From positions 496,001-560,000 of the forward strand of contig NW_002476212.1 in NCBI RefSeq assembly GCF_000189635.1: a stretch of 64,000 bases of DNA, in the 5' to 3' direction. The notes below the pieces were generated by a model, which saw only the letters and a list, made by a program, of their open reading frames with translations, did no database searches and was not told where the DNA came from. The position numbers were made by a program, and so were the translations under genes. Below, piece by piece: positions 25,501 through 37,747 of the stretch (its first letter is position 1; the number at the start of each line of letters is the position of its first letter). This stretch comes from Tetrahymena thermophila SB210. Its lineage: Eukaryota > Ciliophora > Oligohymenophorea > Hymenostomatida > Tetrahymenidae.

Positions 25501-27155
25501 ATCAGCTAAAATACCTCCTTAAACAGGTTCTTCATCTTCTTCAAATTCTATGTCAAGACAAGAATGACCATTCAAAGGATTGTAATAAAACTATACATTC
25601 TCCTCATTATATGGGTTTTCCACTAAATATTGCTCGTAGGCCATAGTTATGTCTTTGAATTGATTGTTTGTGCTTAAAATTTACCATTTTTGTTCATATA
25701 ATTTCTTTTTTGATAACTTTTATTCTCTATGCAGCATCCATGTAAGTCCTTATTATTGATATTCCTAAAATATCATGTATTATTAAAAAATAAGTAAAAT
25801 TCATAATCAATTACTTTTAACTCAAACTATTTCAGCATTTGAGAAGGAGTTGGTGTTTTTTTAAAGTTTTTGCCTTCTTCGATATTATTTCTATCTTCTT
25901 CTTTAGTATCAGCGTCCTCTTCTTCATTTTCATAAATGTGCTCATCTTCACTTTCATCATCATATTCTTATAAGTCCAAATTTTCGCTATCATCTGTATC
26001 TTCTCTGCTATTATCTCTACTCTCACTTTATCTAACAGTATCTTTACTTTGTAAAAAGTCATCATCTACGTTTAAGCCAGAGCACTCTATTGATTCAAGA
26101 AACTTGTCATCAAGCAACATATAAATTTCACTCTGTTTTTCATTTTCTGCAGTTTATTTTTTTTATGTAGAATTAGTTAAAGATATGTTCATCCTTTAAC
26201 TATCTAATATATTTTTTTTAGACTTCATCTTATAATATTGGCTCATAATTGGAATTTTTTTGCTTAAAGGAATGTCTAATTAATTTCTAAAAAATAATAA
26301 ATAAATAATTGATTGATATTTATGTAGTTGATAAAATAGAATTTACAATTTATTTAAATTTAGCATACTAAACAAAAGATATAAAGAATCTTTAGATAAA
26401 AGTTCTATTTATTCATTTATTGAGCATTCAGAAAAATTAGTGCATCCTTTTTCTAACACTCCTTTATGAATATGTAAAGGAAACGTATAGAAGTGCTATT
26501 TAAGATATATGTGTACATTACACATTACCTTGCTTGCATTTGCTATGTTTTATTTCATTAAATTTCTAAATTTATTTACTGCAATAATTTCATCAACATT
26601 TTATTTAGGGTTTTTTTAGAAATTTTTAACCAAATCTTTTAAATTCTCATTTTCCATGCTATTTCTAGTCTATTGCATTTAAGAGTTAATACTTTAAAAT
26701 AATCGATTTTCCACCAAATCTTCATCATCACATACCTCTATCCTTAGTTCTAAGAAACTACAATAAATAGGAAATCTCCACATTTCACTGAATTTATGCC
26801 TCAGGAGGCAATATTTTTTTTCTTAAGGGTTACCATAGCTTACTAATACATCTTAATTGCAGGGATTTTTCATAAGCTCCTCCATTAAATTAACTTTTAC
26901 ATCTTCTTTTTTAAGTTTACCACTATTTTCTAAATTTATGTAATTACTAGCTAATTTTATATCATTAATAAAATTCCATTTGCTTTCTTTTACAGCAAAA
27001 AGCTGCTCTTTGTTCACGATCATTTCTACATTTCCTAAAATTAATTCAGATTTAAAGCTTCCTAAGTAGTTGCTCAAAGATTTCTCATCAGCGATTGAGC
27101 GAAGCTTTCTTTTTCTTGGTCTTTGCTCATTAAATTGAAACTAATCCTGAGACAT
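22549..27155 (-). CDS. SNF2-family DNA-dependent ATPase (Rad5/Rad16-like group)
   Basis: A multi-exon gene from ATG 27155 (MSQDQFQFNEQ) to TGA 22549-22551. Helicase motifs appear in order. WMLHREQ lies upstream of the core. The Walker A motif is GGILADQMGLGKTIQ (about 25480-25520). Later come LIIAPKSLVNQW, DIVITTYGTL, the DEAH box ILDEAHLIRN (about 24945) and RWCLTGTPLQN (about 24800-24830), then MLRRTK. Helicase C holds LLFTQW, ELHGKM, AGCVGLNLT and DQAVDRVYRIGQ (23406-23444). The acidic N-terminal region and an acidic insert between motifs I and Ia are low complexity. The C-terminal 200 residues are Gln/Asn/Ser-rich. No RING Cys/His cluster is visible between the two lobes, unlike Rad5/HLTF. 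Predicted introns include 23445-23643 and 23714-23781; exon borders at about 26280-26530 are unsure. It likely acts on chromatin or stalled/damaged DNA in the nucleus. Confidence 0.85.
23490..23590. mobile_element. Possible MITE-like insertion inside SNF2 intron
   Basis: Within the intron 23445-23643, a segment begins TACTGTAAAT and has a left end CGCATACCAACACAC that imperfectly mirrors GTGTGCGAACATACG at its right end (15 nt, about half the positions differing, mainly by transitions). A 20-nt core at 23568-23587 is 18/20 identical to 49541-49560 in a separate intergenic element that also starts at TACTGTA. It has unusually high G+C for an intron. A tentative call. Confidence 0.4.
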
Positions 27156-27904
27156 TTAGTGAAGTCAAATAAATCAATATCGTGTTTTAATTTAAAATTT
27201 TCAAGTTTAATTGAAATTTATCAAAAATTTGCGGGAGATATTAATTTGATTAATAATTAGCAACCATTAACAAGTTAAAAACTAACTCATTTGTATGAAT
27301 CCTATTAAATATTTTGAATAAAAATGTAAATTTATTCCAAAATTAAAAAAGAAAGTGTCTTCTTTTTTCATATTAAGAATTAAAACTGAAAAATAATTTA
27401 TTTGAAAAATGTAAAATTATTATTAAAATTAAAAAAAAAACTCTAAAATAATACAGTCTGAATGAGTGAATTGTAATTTTATACTTAAAGAAAAGTATTT
27501 AAATAGAAAAATTAGAAGATAGTTTGGCTATTAATTATCAAATACAAAATAATTTATTTTTTTAACTAAATTTAGAAATGAATAATCAAAGCTCTTATTT
27601 TAGCTTGAAAATAACTTCATAAAATAAAATTTCTTATTTATAAAATTATTTTATTTATTCAATTACATAAAATAAAAGCATAATTTGAGTAATTTAAAAT
27701 AATTTTATTAAAACACTAATAATATTGATAAATTAAAAATAAATAGACAATACTTTATATTATTATTATATCAATTGCGCTCTTTATTAAATATTTCATA
27801 TTTCAGTTGGTAATTAATTATTAAATTGATAATTAAAATCTTTAGCAAAAAAAGTTATAGTAGTCAGAAAATTTAAAACAATTCTAAGTTAATTCAAAGA
27901 ATCT
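27156..27904. promoter_or_regulatory. Shared divergent 5' region, SNF2 gene and TFB2
   Basis: A 749 bp AT-rich region between two divergently transcribed nuclear-function genes. It must hold both promoters. No individual element can be named. Confidence 0.4.
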
Positions 27905-30082
27905 ATGAAGACTGAAAGCAATTTTATCATCAATTTCTTGCGAGAGGAAAATAGCAAATTAAGATAATAATCAAGGGAAGAGTTTCGTAAAAAGTAGAGA
28001 GATTTCTATAACGAATTATTCAAAAATCAGGCAACTGTTCTAACAGTGTATAGATGTATAGATTAGTATTCATAGGAATTGATTTAGAAAATGGTAAGAT
28101 TGAGCTTCCATACAAACTTAGATCCAAATAAATAGGAGACCATTCTAAAAGTAAAAATTAATTATTATTTTAGTCATTACAGGTTTATTATAATAAAAGA
28201 GATTGTTAGATGAAAATTACCCCTATTAAGAATTCACAAAAGGATAAAGCCATTTAGCAGAGTTTGATTTAGTCAATTTTAAAGAAAAGTACATAACTAT
28301 TCAATAAAGTTTTACTTTGTTGATTACTAATAAGTTTAATTTATTTGCAAATTATATAGGACAATAAATTATGGGTTCATGAATGCGTATCTTGATATTG
28401 TTACTTGTGGATTGAAAACAGAAATAGACTTCTGCAAGCAAAAAAAGAATAATATGAAAGATTATTCATAACTAGAAGGCAAAGCAAAAAATTAATGGAA
28501 ATCTATTTGCAACTAACTTATGTTAATGGCATAAGAAATAAATAATACAAGCTCACAATCATAAAGTAAATATTCAAGACTTGTTATGGATGTATTCAGA
28601 TAAATTCTTAGCGTAGAGCCAGGAAATTTAGGAAGCGGGGTAATTTTTATTTTTGCTTAAATTTATATCAAGCTAAACCATAGATTTTGATACATAAAAA
28701 AAAGATTCTTGATTTTATTATTAAAAGTAGATATTTTTACCAAAAAAAAAATTTATAAAATGAATCTTTCAACTATAAAATTATTTTTTATTGCATTTCT
28801 TATAATATGATCATCAAGAAAATAATAATTAAGCTTTATTTAACTATTTTATTAAGCAAAAAATAATCAATTATTTTTGTTAAGAGTATGAAATGTAAAG
28901 TTTATGAGATATTATTATTAGCTTTGTTAAAGTAGATTTAATTTTTGTTACCAAAAAAAAAAATACATTTCAATTATTATTTTAAAATAAAGCAGCTTGA
29001 TTACAAAAATTTTTAAATTATTTGGTTGATTGTTTTTATTTAAAATTTAATTTTTAAAATAATTTATTAGTATCAAAAATACATGGAGTTTATTTTAGAA
29101 GATACAAATACATAAATAGATAAAATTCTAACACTTTACTGTTATCAGTATTCTAGAAATCATAAAATCTCAGTTGAAACTGCTGTTAGCTTCTTACTAA
29201 CTCTCTCTAATTTGGATATAACAAAGATTTACCAAAATACTTATAATAATGAAACAGCTACTTTTTAACCAAGAGAATTAGAATTCCTAAACGATTTACA
29301 CTCTCTTGGTATGGTATTCAAAAAAGAAATTGTAAATAAATATATAAATAAATAATTCACAAATTAAATTTTTAAATTTAAATTAAATTAATTTTTAGTT
29401 AAAAGATAGAATTGCCTTCTATATTACTCCTGTACTTTGGTAATTCTGCTACAGAAAGATTGATCTAAAGACCCTTAATGCTAAAATAACAATTGAAACT
29501 AACTTTAATGTATACGCATATATTGATTAAGAAGATCCCAAAGAGATTAAAGATTCAAAAGACACTTTGAAAGACTAAACTGAACATATTGAAAAATTAT
29601 TAGCAAGTTTTTGTGATTTACATTATAAGTAAAATACTTAATTAGTTACTTTAATTATTTTACTTTATTTAATGAAAAAGATTTCCACATTTGATTGTTG
29701 GGTAATTATCTGAATAAAAAACCAAAGATTAATTTAAAAATGGACTCACTGCAAGACTGCTAATTTAGTTTTTCAATAAGGTAAATTAATAATTAGTTTC
29801 TATTTATTTTTTTTAATTTAAATTTAATGATAGACAAGTGATCCATAAATGAAAAAATATTTAAAAGACAAATAAATGAATGCAATTCTCTTAACTTAAG
29901 TCTAGAACCTTTAAAAGAAGAAACTAGAATTTCTTAACTTATTCAAAAAAACAGAAGATAACTTTTCTTTGATCCCTGATAATATATAATAAGAAATTGA
30001 GACTTGGGAAAGAGAAAAAAATTATCAAATAAGAAGAGATGATAATTATAATTCTGATGAAGATGTTAAAGACAAGGACTGA
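27905..30082 (+). CDS. TFB2: TFIIH core subunit TFB2 (p52/GTF2H4)
   Basis: Seven predicted exons: 27905-28150, 28200-28288, 28360-28639, 29071-29331, 29399-29628, 29681-29780, 29834-30082. They join in frame to 484 aa. Matches to p52 along its length: an ATVLTVYRCI segment at about residues 43-52 (p52 PATCLAVFREL), NYGFMNAYLDIV, GYQKYMEFILEDT (the GFQFLLLDT position), FLNDLHSLGMVFKKE (LREFGLVFQRK), ETNFNVYAYID (the ETNYRLYAYT hallmark), FPHLIVGQLS and IETWEREKN (IRLWELERD). Known role: p52 anchors and stimulates the XPB/Ssl2 helicase in TFIIH for promoter opening and nucleotide excision repair. The protein stops about 20 residues after the IETWERE helix in an acidic tail. The C-terminal domain that pairs with TFB5/p8 elsewhere is not seen. 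Confidence 0.88.
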
Positions 30083-30813
30083 TTTTAAATATGTTAAATT
30101 AAATCAGATATTTATAATTTAATTAAATATTCATATAAATAAAATTTTAGATTTAATTTAATACTAATTTTTTTGTTTGTTGTAAAGAAAAAAAAACTTA
30201 TTAAAAATCTAAAAATGTTATTTTAATATTCCAAAAAATAGAAACTCTGTAAATGAAACCTAAAACAAAAAATGATTTGAATTTTAAAAAAAATACTTTG
30301 ATTGATTCAAAATCATGAGATAAAATATCTTTATTCATTTAATTAAAATATTTTATTATTTTAAATTTTAAATTAAAAATTGAAACTATCTGATTGAATA
30401 ACTAGCTACTAACCAACCAAATTTTTTGTAAAAAATGAACTCACATTTGATAAAATAAAAAGAATTTAATTTTTTTAATTAATGAAATTTATTTATATTT
30501 TTCTTTTATTATTTCAGAATCTTCTGCTAACAAAGTAAGAAAGAAGATGTTTTATTTCATTCAACTATGAATGAAAATTGGTTTAATCAATAATAATTAG
30601 TATTTTTTTTAATTTAAACTTCATTAAAAAGTTGTAAATCTAAAAGTAAAAATTGAAAGCAATTACAAACTCAAATTATTAAAAAATCACAGTGTAACTA
30701 TTTATATCAAAATTAAAAAAATACAAAAAATATCTCTACTAAGAATTATTTTTTTTAATAAAAAATTTCTTAATTTTAAAACTATTTGTTTTTATTAAAT
30801 AATAAAATGAACT
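30083..30813. other. Intergenic between convergent genes
   Basis: AT-rich 3' flanks of TFB2 and the pseudokinase-like gene. Nothing else seen. Confidence 0.5.
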
Positions 30814-33036
30814 TCAAATTAGAAATATGTTTTTTTGGCTAGGTAACTTTAATTAAACAATATGCTTTAATTTTTTTAAAACTTTCATTTTTTTAGAATA
30901 ATCATTATTATTTTTATCTTGTATAACAAGAGTATTAATTTAATTTTTGTTTAATTTTAACTGTTTATAAATTTCAATAATACTTTATTCATCTACTACA
31001 GTAATATCTAAATAAATTAAGTTTTAATGTTTTGTTAAACTAAAATAATCTACTTATTTATCAATGTAATATTTTACACTTTTACAAAAGTAAAAGACTA
31101 TATGCAATCTTTTTAAATTAGTAAATTTATCAGCTAATTTGGTTGCTAACTAGTTGCTTTCATTAGAAATACAATAAAGCTCAGCTTCTTAATTAGTTTA
31201 TATAGTAGGCTAAAAAAATATATTTGAAGAAGTCATCTAATTCTTATAATTAAAATTACAATAGCAAATACTTTTATTTCGTCTATCTAACTCATTTTAT
31301 TCTCTATTCTTTGGCTCTTAATAAAAAATAAGTTGTTTAACCATTGATGCTTCTTTAAAATAATTTATTTAAAATTATCTATTCATAAATTCCAAAAATT
31401 TTAAATTTAAAAAAATAGTACAATTTAAATTTTCAATATTATCATTAGAACTATCGAAAACATGTTGTTATAAATTCTAATTTAATTCTATAGATTTATA
31501 AACAGTATCTAAATAAATTTATAGCTTAGTAAATAGGAGTTTATTTATTTCTTCATTTTCATAAACTGATAAAAAGTATTATTCTACTAATTAGGTAATT
31601 AATGACTATCTTTTATTCAAAGAACTTTCTTAGCACTATTCAATTAGATCAAAGCACAAATTAGTGTATTATTCATATAATTTATTTGTATTAATTTCTA
31701 CATCATGAAGAAGAGAAAGCTAAAATTTTCCACAAACAGTAAGTTTATCTCCTTATACACAAATGTCTTAAGGCTCAATGCGAAATTTAAAAAGTAGTTT
31801 AGAAGCATATATTATTTTTTTTACTAAATTATGATAATTTTTCATCATTAATATTTTCTCATTATAACTAATATTAAATATATTTTTACTTATTTTGAAA
31901 AGCTCTTAAGTATTTTAAATGCAAATACCTGCTTTAGAATAAAATTTACAAATAAAGTAAATACCTTAAGAAAAAACTTTCAATTCAAAATCTTAATTTG
32001 TTAAAATAGAATTTTCTTCGAGCTCTTTTTTTTATTATAAATATTTTAACATTTATGATTTACCTTCATCATATGATTCATATTTTTAAATAAAAATGAA
32101 AGCTCTTTCATTATTTTAAGAAATTATTTAAATAGAGATATTCTCTTCTACTTCATTAAGCATCAAAAGAGAATAAGTACAAGATTCATCTTAAGCTATA
32201 TAGAGAATTAACTCTTGAATTTTTTCTATTAATCTAGGATAGCTTTATTGAATGCTATCAATAAATTAATTTCGTTTTTATACTAAATTGTTTGGAAATT
32301 TAAATATTTCTGCTGGGTCAATTTTTAATTCAGTAAGTTCTTAATTGTTTAGTTTAAATTTATTCTACGATTAAAGTTAAAATAAATGAGGATCTATTAC
32401 ATTAAGTTTTATTATGTATTATTCATTAAACTTCTAAAAAGCAAAGTAACCTTGTTTAATAATATCAAACTGAGTATTCATTTATTAAAGATTAGAATTT
32501 GGAGAAAGAGCTAATTGTAAATATTGATAAATATTGTTTAAATATTACCTCAATTCTAAGTCAATTTGACCAAACTAATCAAAATTAAATATTTTAGAGC
32601 CTTTTATTGAATAATCAAAATCCTCATATTCAATTATATAAAAAATCTTGTAGTCGTCAATAAAGTAACAATCTAAAACATTTAAAATGAATTCTTTTCT
32701 AGCAATCCATTTGCTTTATTTAGATAGTTTAATAATTAATTCAAACGAATCACCTTACTAATCTTCAGAAAATATTTCAATACATTTTCTTTTTTATTCA
32801 TTTTTATCAAAAACTTTAAATTGAAGACAATTAATTTCAATTTAATTAATTTCATAAAATAAATTTGAATCATTCTTTTGAGAAAATAGTTACCGTTTTT
32901 AGATACTATCTACAATTATTTCTAAATTAGGTTTATTTTTTTCTAAAGAATCAAGTAATAATATTATTTCAGGTTAACTAAAAGATTTAATTGTATCTTT
33001 TATTTTTTGTATAATATCTTTTCTAGATAGCTGCAT
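30814..33036 (-). CDS. Pseudokinase-like protein with LRR-like C-terminus
   Basis: A single uninterrupted exon, 740 aa, from ATG 33036 (MQLSRKDII) to TGA 30814-30816. About residues 290-460 have the layout of a very degenerate protein kinase. The region around residue 420 reads FRIEPQDICVQGDKLTVCGKF, where an active kinase would have the HRDxKPxN loop and DFG. The Asp and Asn positions are not those of an active enzyme, so catalysis is unlikely. The C-terminal 150 residues carry Leu/Ile-spaced repeats (LKRLHIVFYF, NLIYLDITVV, INTLVIQD) like irregular leucine-rich repeats. No signal peptide or membrane span. Gln/Lys/Asn-rich overall. Tetrahymena has many such kinase-like/LRR proteins; this assignment is from pattern only. 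Confidence 0.6.
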
Positions 33037-34801
33037 AAATTTTCTTTACAAATTTAATTTAAAAAACCACTTTGATAATTTAAAAAAAAGTTTTAAATTT
33101 ATTTTATTTATCTCTAGCGCAGTAATTTATATTATATTTATTAATTATATTTTATGGGTCTTTTTTTTTATTGATTATTAATTTTCAATTTATGCTTGAG
33201 TAATTTTAATAATATTTTTCAATTATTTTTTAAATATAAAAAGATATTTATTAATATTCATTATAAATAAAGTAAAATTTACAATATTTGATTTTTATTT
33301 CATTTAAAAATGTTTATAATCATAGAAATTATAAAATTTATTTTCTTATTATTAATAAATTTAAAAATTTAATAAATAATTAAGAATATTTTTATTCTAA
33401 ACTATTTTCGGATCTTTTATTTTATTAATTATTTATTTATTTACAAAGTTTATTTAATTTGCCTTTCCAAAATATAAAATAAATATAATTTGCTTTTAAT
33501 AAAAATGAATATTTTCTTAAAGTTATAATTATCAGAAATTGTAGAATATTTTTATATTATTAGTAATAAAAGAATTTATTTGAATATTCTCAATATCCTA
33601 AATTTTTGATTCATTTTTTGAATACAATATTTCAAAATTTATTTTGTCACTGACAATTAATTATACTAAAAAGTATTTGTTTTAATTTAAGCCATTTTTT
33701 AATACTCTTAATCATTTACCAAACAATTTGGACTCAGAAAAACAACTTAGAATCTAACTTATTTTCATAATATTTTGATTGATTAATATAATATATAAAT
33801 AGATATATATCATAAAAAAGTTAATTTTTAGTAGATTCTTGAAATTGAACTTGTTAATTTTAACATCTGTAAATATTACAGAAATAAATTTTAAATATTA
33901 ACCAAACAGTCGCCAGCATAATATTATTAAAAAATATAAAGGTATTTAAAGTCATCAAAAAAAAACTAAGTTTTAATGGAATATTTTAACTTAAATTAAA
34001 TTTAGCAACTTTTAACTAAATATTAAACTTAAAAATATAAATAAATCATTTATTTAATTTTTTAGTTTGCTTTTAAATTATTTTTTTAGTAACTAACTAA
34101 CTACCAAAATTTTCGTTAAGAATTTTAAGCAAAAAAGTATCTAGAATAACTTATTAGGTGATGCTTTTTTCAATTTATACTAACATTTTTATTTAAACAC
34201 ATTTATTAAGTTTTTAATTATTAACATTTCAAAATGATTCTTATTCTTGAATAAATAAGTTAATATGGAATAATTTTAATCAAATATGAAAAATATTCCT
34301 AGAATATAATTTAATTAATAAAGAGAAAAGTTGAAAATATATAAATTTTTGTAAAATATATAAAGAGTTAATTAGAAATAGGATTTATGATAAATATAAT
34401 TCTATCTATTTAAATTCTTTAAGCAGTTAAAAGAAAATAACTCGAAATACTAATATAATGAAATTTGATTATAAAAGAATACATTATATAATCCTATGAT
34501 TAATTAATTTGAAATTTTTTAATTACTAAATTGCTTAATAGAGTCTTTACTATTTATTTTTTGTTTGTTTGTTTGTTTGAAATATGATTTTCACTTTTAG
34601 CAATGGAAAACTGTTTCAAAAGTAATTCAAGTATTTTGTATGACTTTATAATTTTTTTATTTATAAATATACTAATACTTTGTTAAAATATAATTACTAT
34701 CAGGTAGATGTACCCATTTATAGAGTAGCTTTATAAATTAAGTTTAAAATGTTAAAAGTAGTTTAGATTGATCATTATTATTTATTGATAATTAATTAAG
34801 C
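33037..34801. other. Intergenic, nothing recognised
   Basis: About 1.8 kb of AT-rich DNA with a short (gttt)n run near 34562-34580. No gene or RNA supported. Confidence 0.5.
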
Positions 34802-35410
34802 TCAAGACTATCTTACAGTAACATCTATTGTATTAAAAGAATAAGAATCCTGTGTCCTATTTATTTGATTCAGATTGCTACATGAATTAATCAGATTAGT
34901 AAAATTCATTTAATTTTTTTTATAATTTTTGAACCATCTTTGTATAATAGTTGCTGCTTAATGTAATTTTTAAACCTAAATAAAATATTAAAATGAGATA
35001 GAATAAATAACTATTAAAATTAGGAGTAAATAGGTTCTTACATCTGTTTCATAATACTGTGATTCAAATCTATCTGAGTTACTGTTTAAATATTTTAATG
35101 CTAGTCTTCCATCAATCTGGTAAGTTGTTGAAGGACGAATAGTAGTGTTAAATCCTTTAATTTTCTTTTTATTTTTTTTCCAAAACTCCTAAACTCCATC
35201 TGTTTACTATATTTTAAATGTCCTGTCGTTATTGCTATCTTCTAATTAATCCAAATATGCCCGACTATATCTCTTACTCACAGAATCTGTATAGTGAGTT
35301 CTTTATTTTTCAATATAAAGAGATATAGGTAAATTTTTTTCATATCTATAAGGTTCAGCTGATTTTGAATCTTCTTTATCTCTTTGGCATCCTGAACATA
35401 TATTTCCCAT
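34802..35410 (-). CDS. Small acylated IQ-motif protein
   Basis: Two exons, 35410-35042 and 34975-34802; intron 34976-35041 (GTAAG..TTTAG, phase 0). The product is 180 aa. It starts MGNICSGCQ: Gly2 and Ser6 fit an N-myristoylation site, and Cys5/Cys8 are plausible palmitoylation sites, suggesting tethering to a membrane. Near the C-terminus, AATIIQRWFKNYKK at about residues 129-142 fits an IQ calmodulin-binding helix (IQxxx+xxxxK). The middle is polar with no known domain. The predicted role is a membrane-attached calmodulin-binding adaptor; the lipid and calmodulin links are inference from motifs. Confidence 0.7.
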
Positions 35411-36346
35411 ACTAAATTTGATTTATCTTAATATAAATGATTGCTAACTGCTTTAGCTAAGATTAAAATCTCTATCTAAATTGGCTGTTTGCTAACTTTT
35501 GAAAGCCTAATTAACCCTTTGTGATAAAATGAAAGTTTTTACTAAATAATTAAAAAAGCTTTTTATCTCTTATCTTTTAATTAAACAAAGTTAGTGATAT
35601 TATATTAATTTCTGATTATGTATTAGTCTCACCACTAAATTCATTAAAATTCTTATTGTGCAAACTAATTTTATTATTTGTTAGACCTATGTAACTTTAA
35701 ATTTCCCTTATTTTTATCTATTTCTATCAAATTTTAGAACCTATACTAAGCCAGTAATTACTTTGAAATTTTGAAATAAAGTTATTATAATTGAATTTTT
35801 AAATTTGTTAATTCTAATGAATTCAAAATAATTCTAAAAAATACAAAGAGAATAAATTCAATTTAAATATTTTCATGTTTTAATTCTTTAAAAATATTAT
35901 ATTAGAATTCAAATTTATTGTTTCAGTTTACTTTTTAATGGTTTAGATTGATTTGTCATTCAAAATTGAAATAAAAAATATTTTTTCCAAAAGTTAAAAT
36001 TAAAATTATTTTTGATTAAATTTAGAGTAAAATCTGATATAAAAATGAGTTAAATTTATTACAAAAATATTATATAAAGATAAAATTTAATTTATTATTC
36101 AATCATTTATTTGTAATTAGCTTATGGATATAATTTATAAGCTATAACCATTCATTTTAACTAAAAGTAATAAATTTTCTTTTGAAAACTCTTTTATTAA
36201 TTTATTTATTTATTCACTTTTTGGAAAATATTTTATTAATCAATATACTACTTAAATTATTTTGTTAACTATTTAAAATTTTTTATATTTTATTTACATT
36301 TGATTTATTTTGTTTCTTAATTTAGTTGAATTTAATTAAATTTCTT
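35411..36346. other. Intergenic, nothing recognised
   Basis: AT-rich spacer between the IQ-motif gene and the Rab gene. No further feature. Confidence 0.5.
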
Positions 36347-37112
36347 TCAACAACACTTTTTCTTTTTATGATGATAAATAGAAGGGGCTTTAGTGATTTA
36401 GCTTTCATAGTAACTTAATGAAATACTATCTTCATTTTTTTCAGTAGGACCAATATCTACATCGTTTTGTTACTAAAGTATATTATCAATTAGAATGCTA
36501 AAGAGCTCTTCTACTTAATAGCCGTCTTTAGCTGAAACTTAAATGCATGAGTTAAAGTTGTTTTTTTCTGCAAAATTATTTAAAAAGTCTTCAGTCCCAA
36601 ATAAATCATCTTATTTACTGCTTTTAACACTATCTGGTAGAAGGTCATATTTGTTTTGGGCTAATACAACTGGTAACTTATCACCAAGCTCTGACTCTTA
36701 CTAGACTAAATTTTTCCATATTATAGATTCTTTTAAGCTATCTTCTCTTTAAGTATCACAAACTATGATGCATCCAGATGAATTTCTGACAAAATTTTTT
36801 GTCATACTTTTATATTTATCTTAACCTTAAAAAAAATAAAATGTTAAACTTATTTAAAAGAAATAATATAAAATTGGATAAATAGATTTAATAAAAATGC
36901 GTATTAATTTAACCTGCGATATCCCATATTCTTAGTTAAACTTTTCTTCTCATTGTATGCTAAACTTCTTTGAAGTTATTCTGCATCCCAATAGTTGTTT
37001 ACTCATAAATATCAAATTAATTCCATGTATAGCGCTTAATAACTGATGTTTTGCCGGTGCCACTCATTCCTACCACAATAACTTTTGCAATATTATCTTA
37101 TTTTAGGCTCAT
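36347..37112 (-). CDS. Rab-family small GTPase, Rab32-like
   Basis: Two exons, 37112-36914 and 36825-36347; intron 36826-36913 in phase 1, splitting the Gly of the switch II motif. The product is 225 aa. G-box motifs: GMSGTGKT (P-loop, residues 16-23), an effector-loop Thr in TTIG, WDIAGQ (G3), NKYD (G4) and SAK (G5). The G3 box has Ile-Ala-Gly rather than the usual Thr-Ala-Gly, which is a hallmark of Rab32/38, and the following DKYKSMTK matches the Rab32 NMTR region. The C-terminus is a Lys run followed by Cys-Cys, a double geranylgeranylation signal. It probably regulates traffic to lysosome-related or other endomembrane compartments. The catalytic Gln after AG is present, so GTPase activity is expected. 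Confidence 0.85.
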
Positions 37113-37747
37113 CTTGCTATGAATTTATCAATTAAATGTAATTGCTGTTTATGAAGATCCAATTTATATTTGAAGAAGCCTTTATAAAAAATTTAGAAAA
37201 ATTACAATTATTTATAAATCCAATATCTTTTTTAATCCAATTAATGAGTGAGTTTTTGGCTAATTAAAACTTAAATATGATATAATATATGCTATTTATC
37301 AAAATATTAAACTATTAAGGGATCGATTTTTAATCCATTAAATTAAGTAGATTTAAGCTTATTTTAAATTTAGGATGAAATTTTTAATAGAAATTAATTA
37401 AAATTAAAAAAAAAATATTAATTCTACTTAAAATAATACTTGTGAATATTAAAAATAATTTCTATTTGAACTAAAATTAAATTAAAAATACTAGTTTAAT
37501 TAAGCTTTTTAATGAGAATATTACAAAAGCAAAAAAAAAAAATGAAATAAAAAATATCTTTAAAATATAAGATAATTAATTTTTTATAATGAAATTTATC
37601 ATTTATTTAAATGGATTTTACAAATTATTTTTAAAATATTTGAAAATTGAGAAAATTTAAACTGAATAAAATATAAATGTATAATATTATTAATTTAATA
37701 ATCTAAATTATTTTGGAATGAAAATTGTTAAAATATATATATATAAC
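37113..37747. other. Intergenic, nothing recognised
   Basis: Short AT-rich spacer with an (at)n run at about 37733-37743. Confidence 0.5.
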
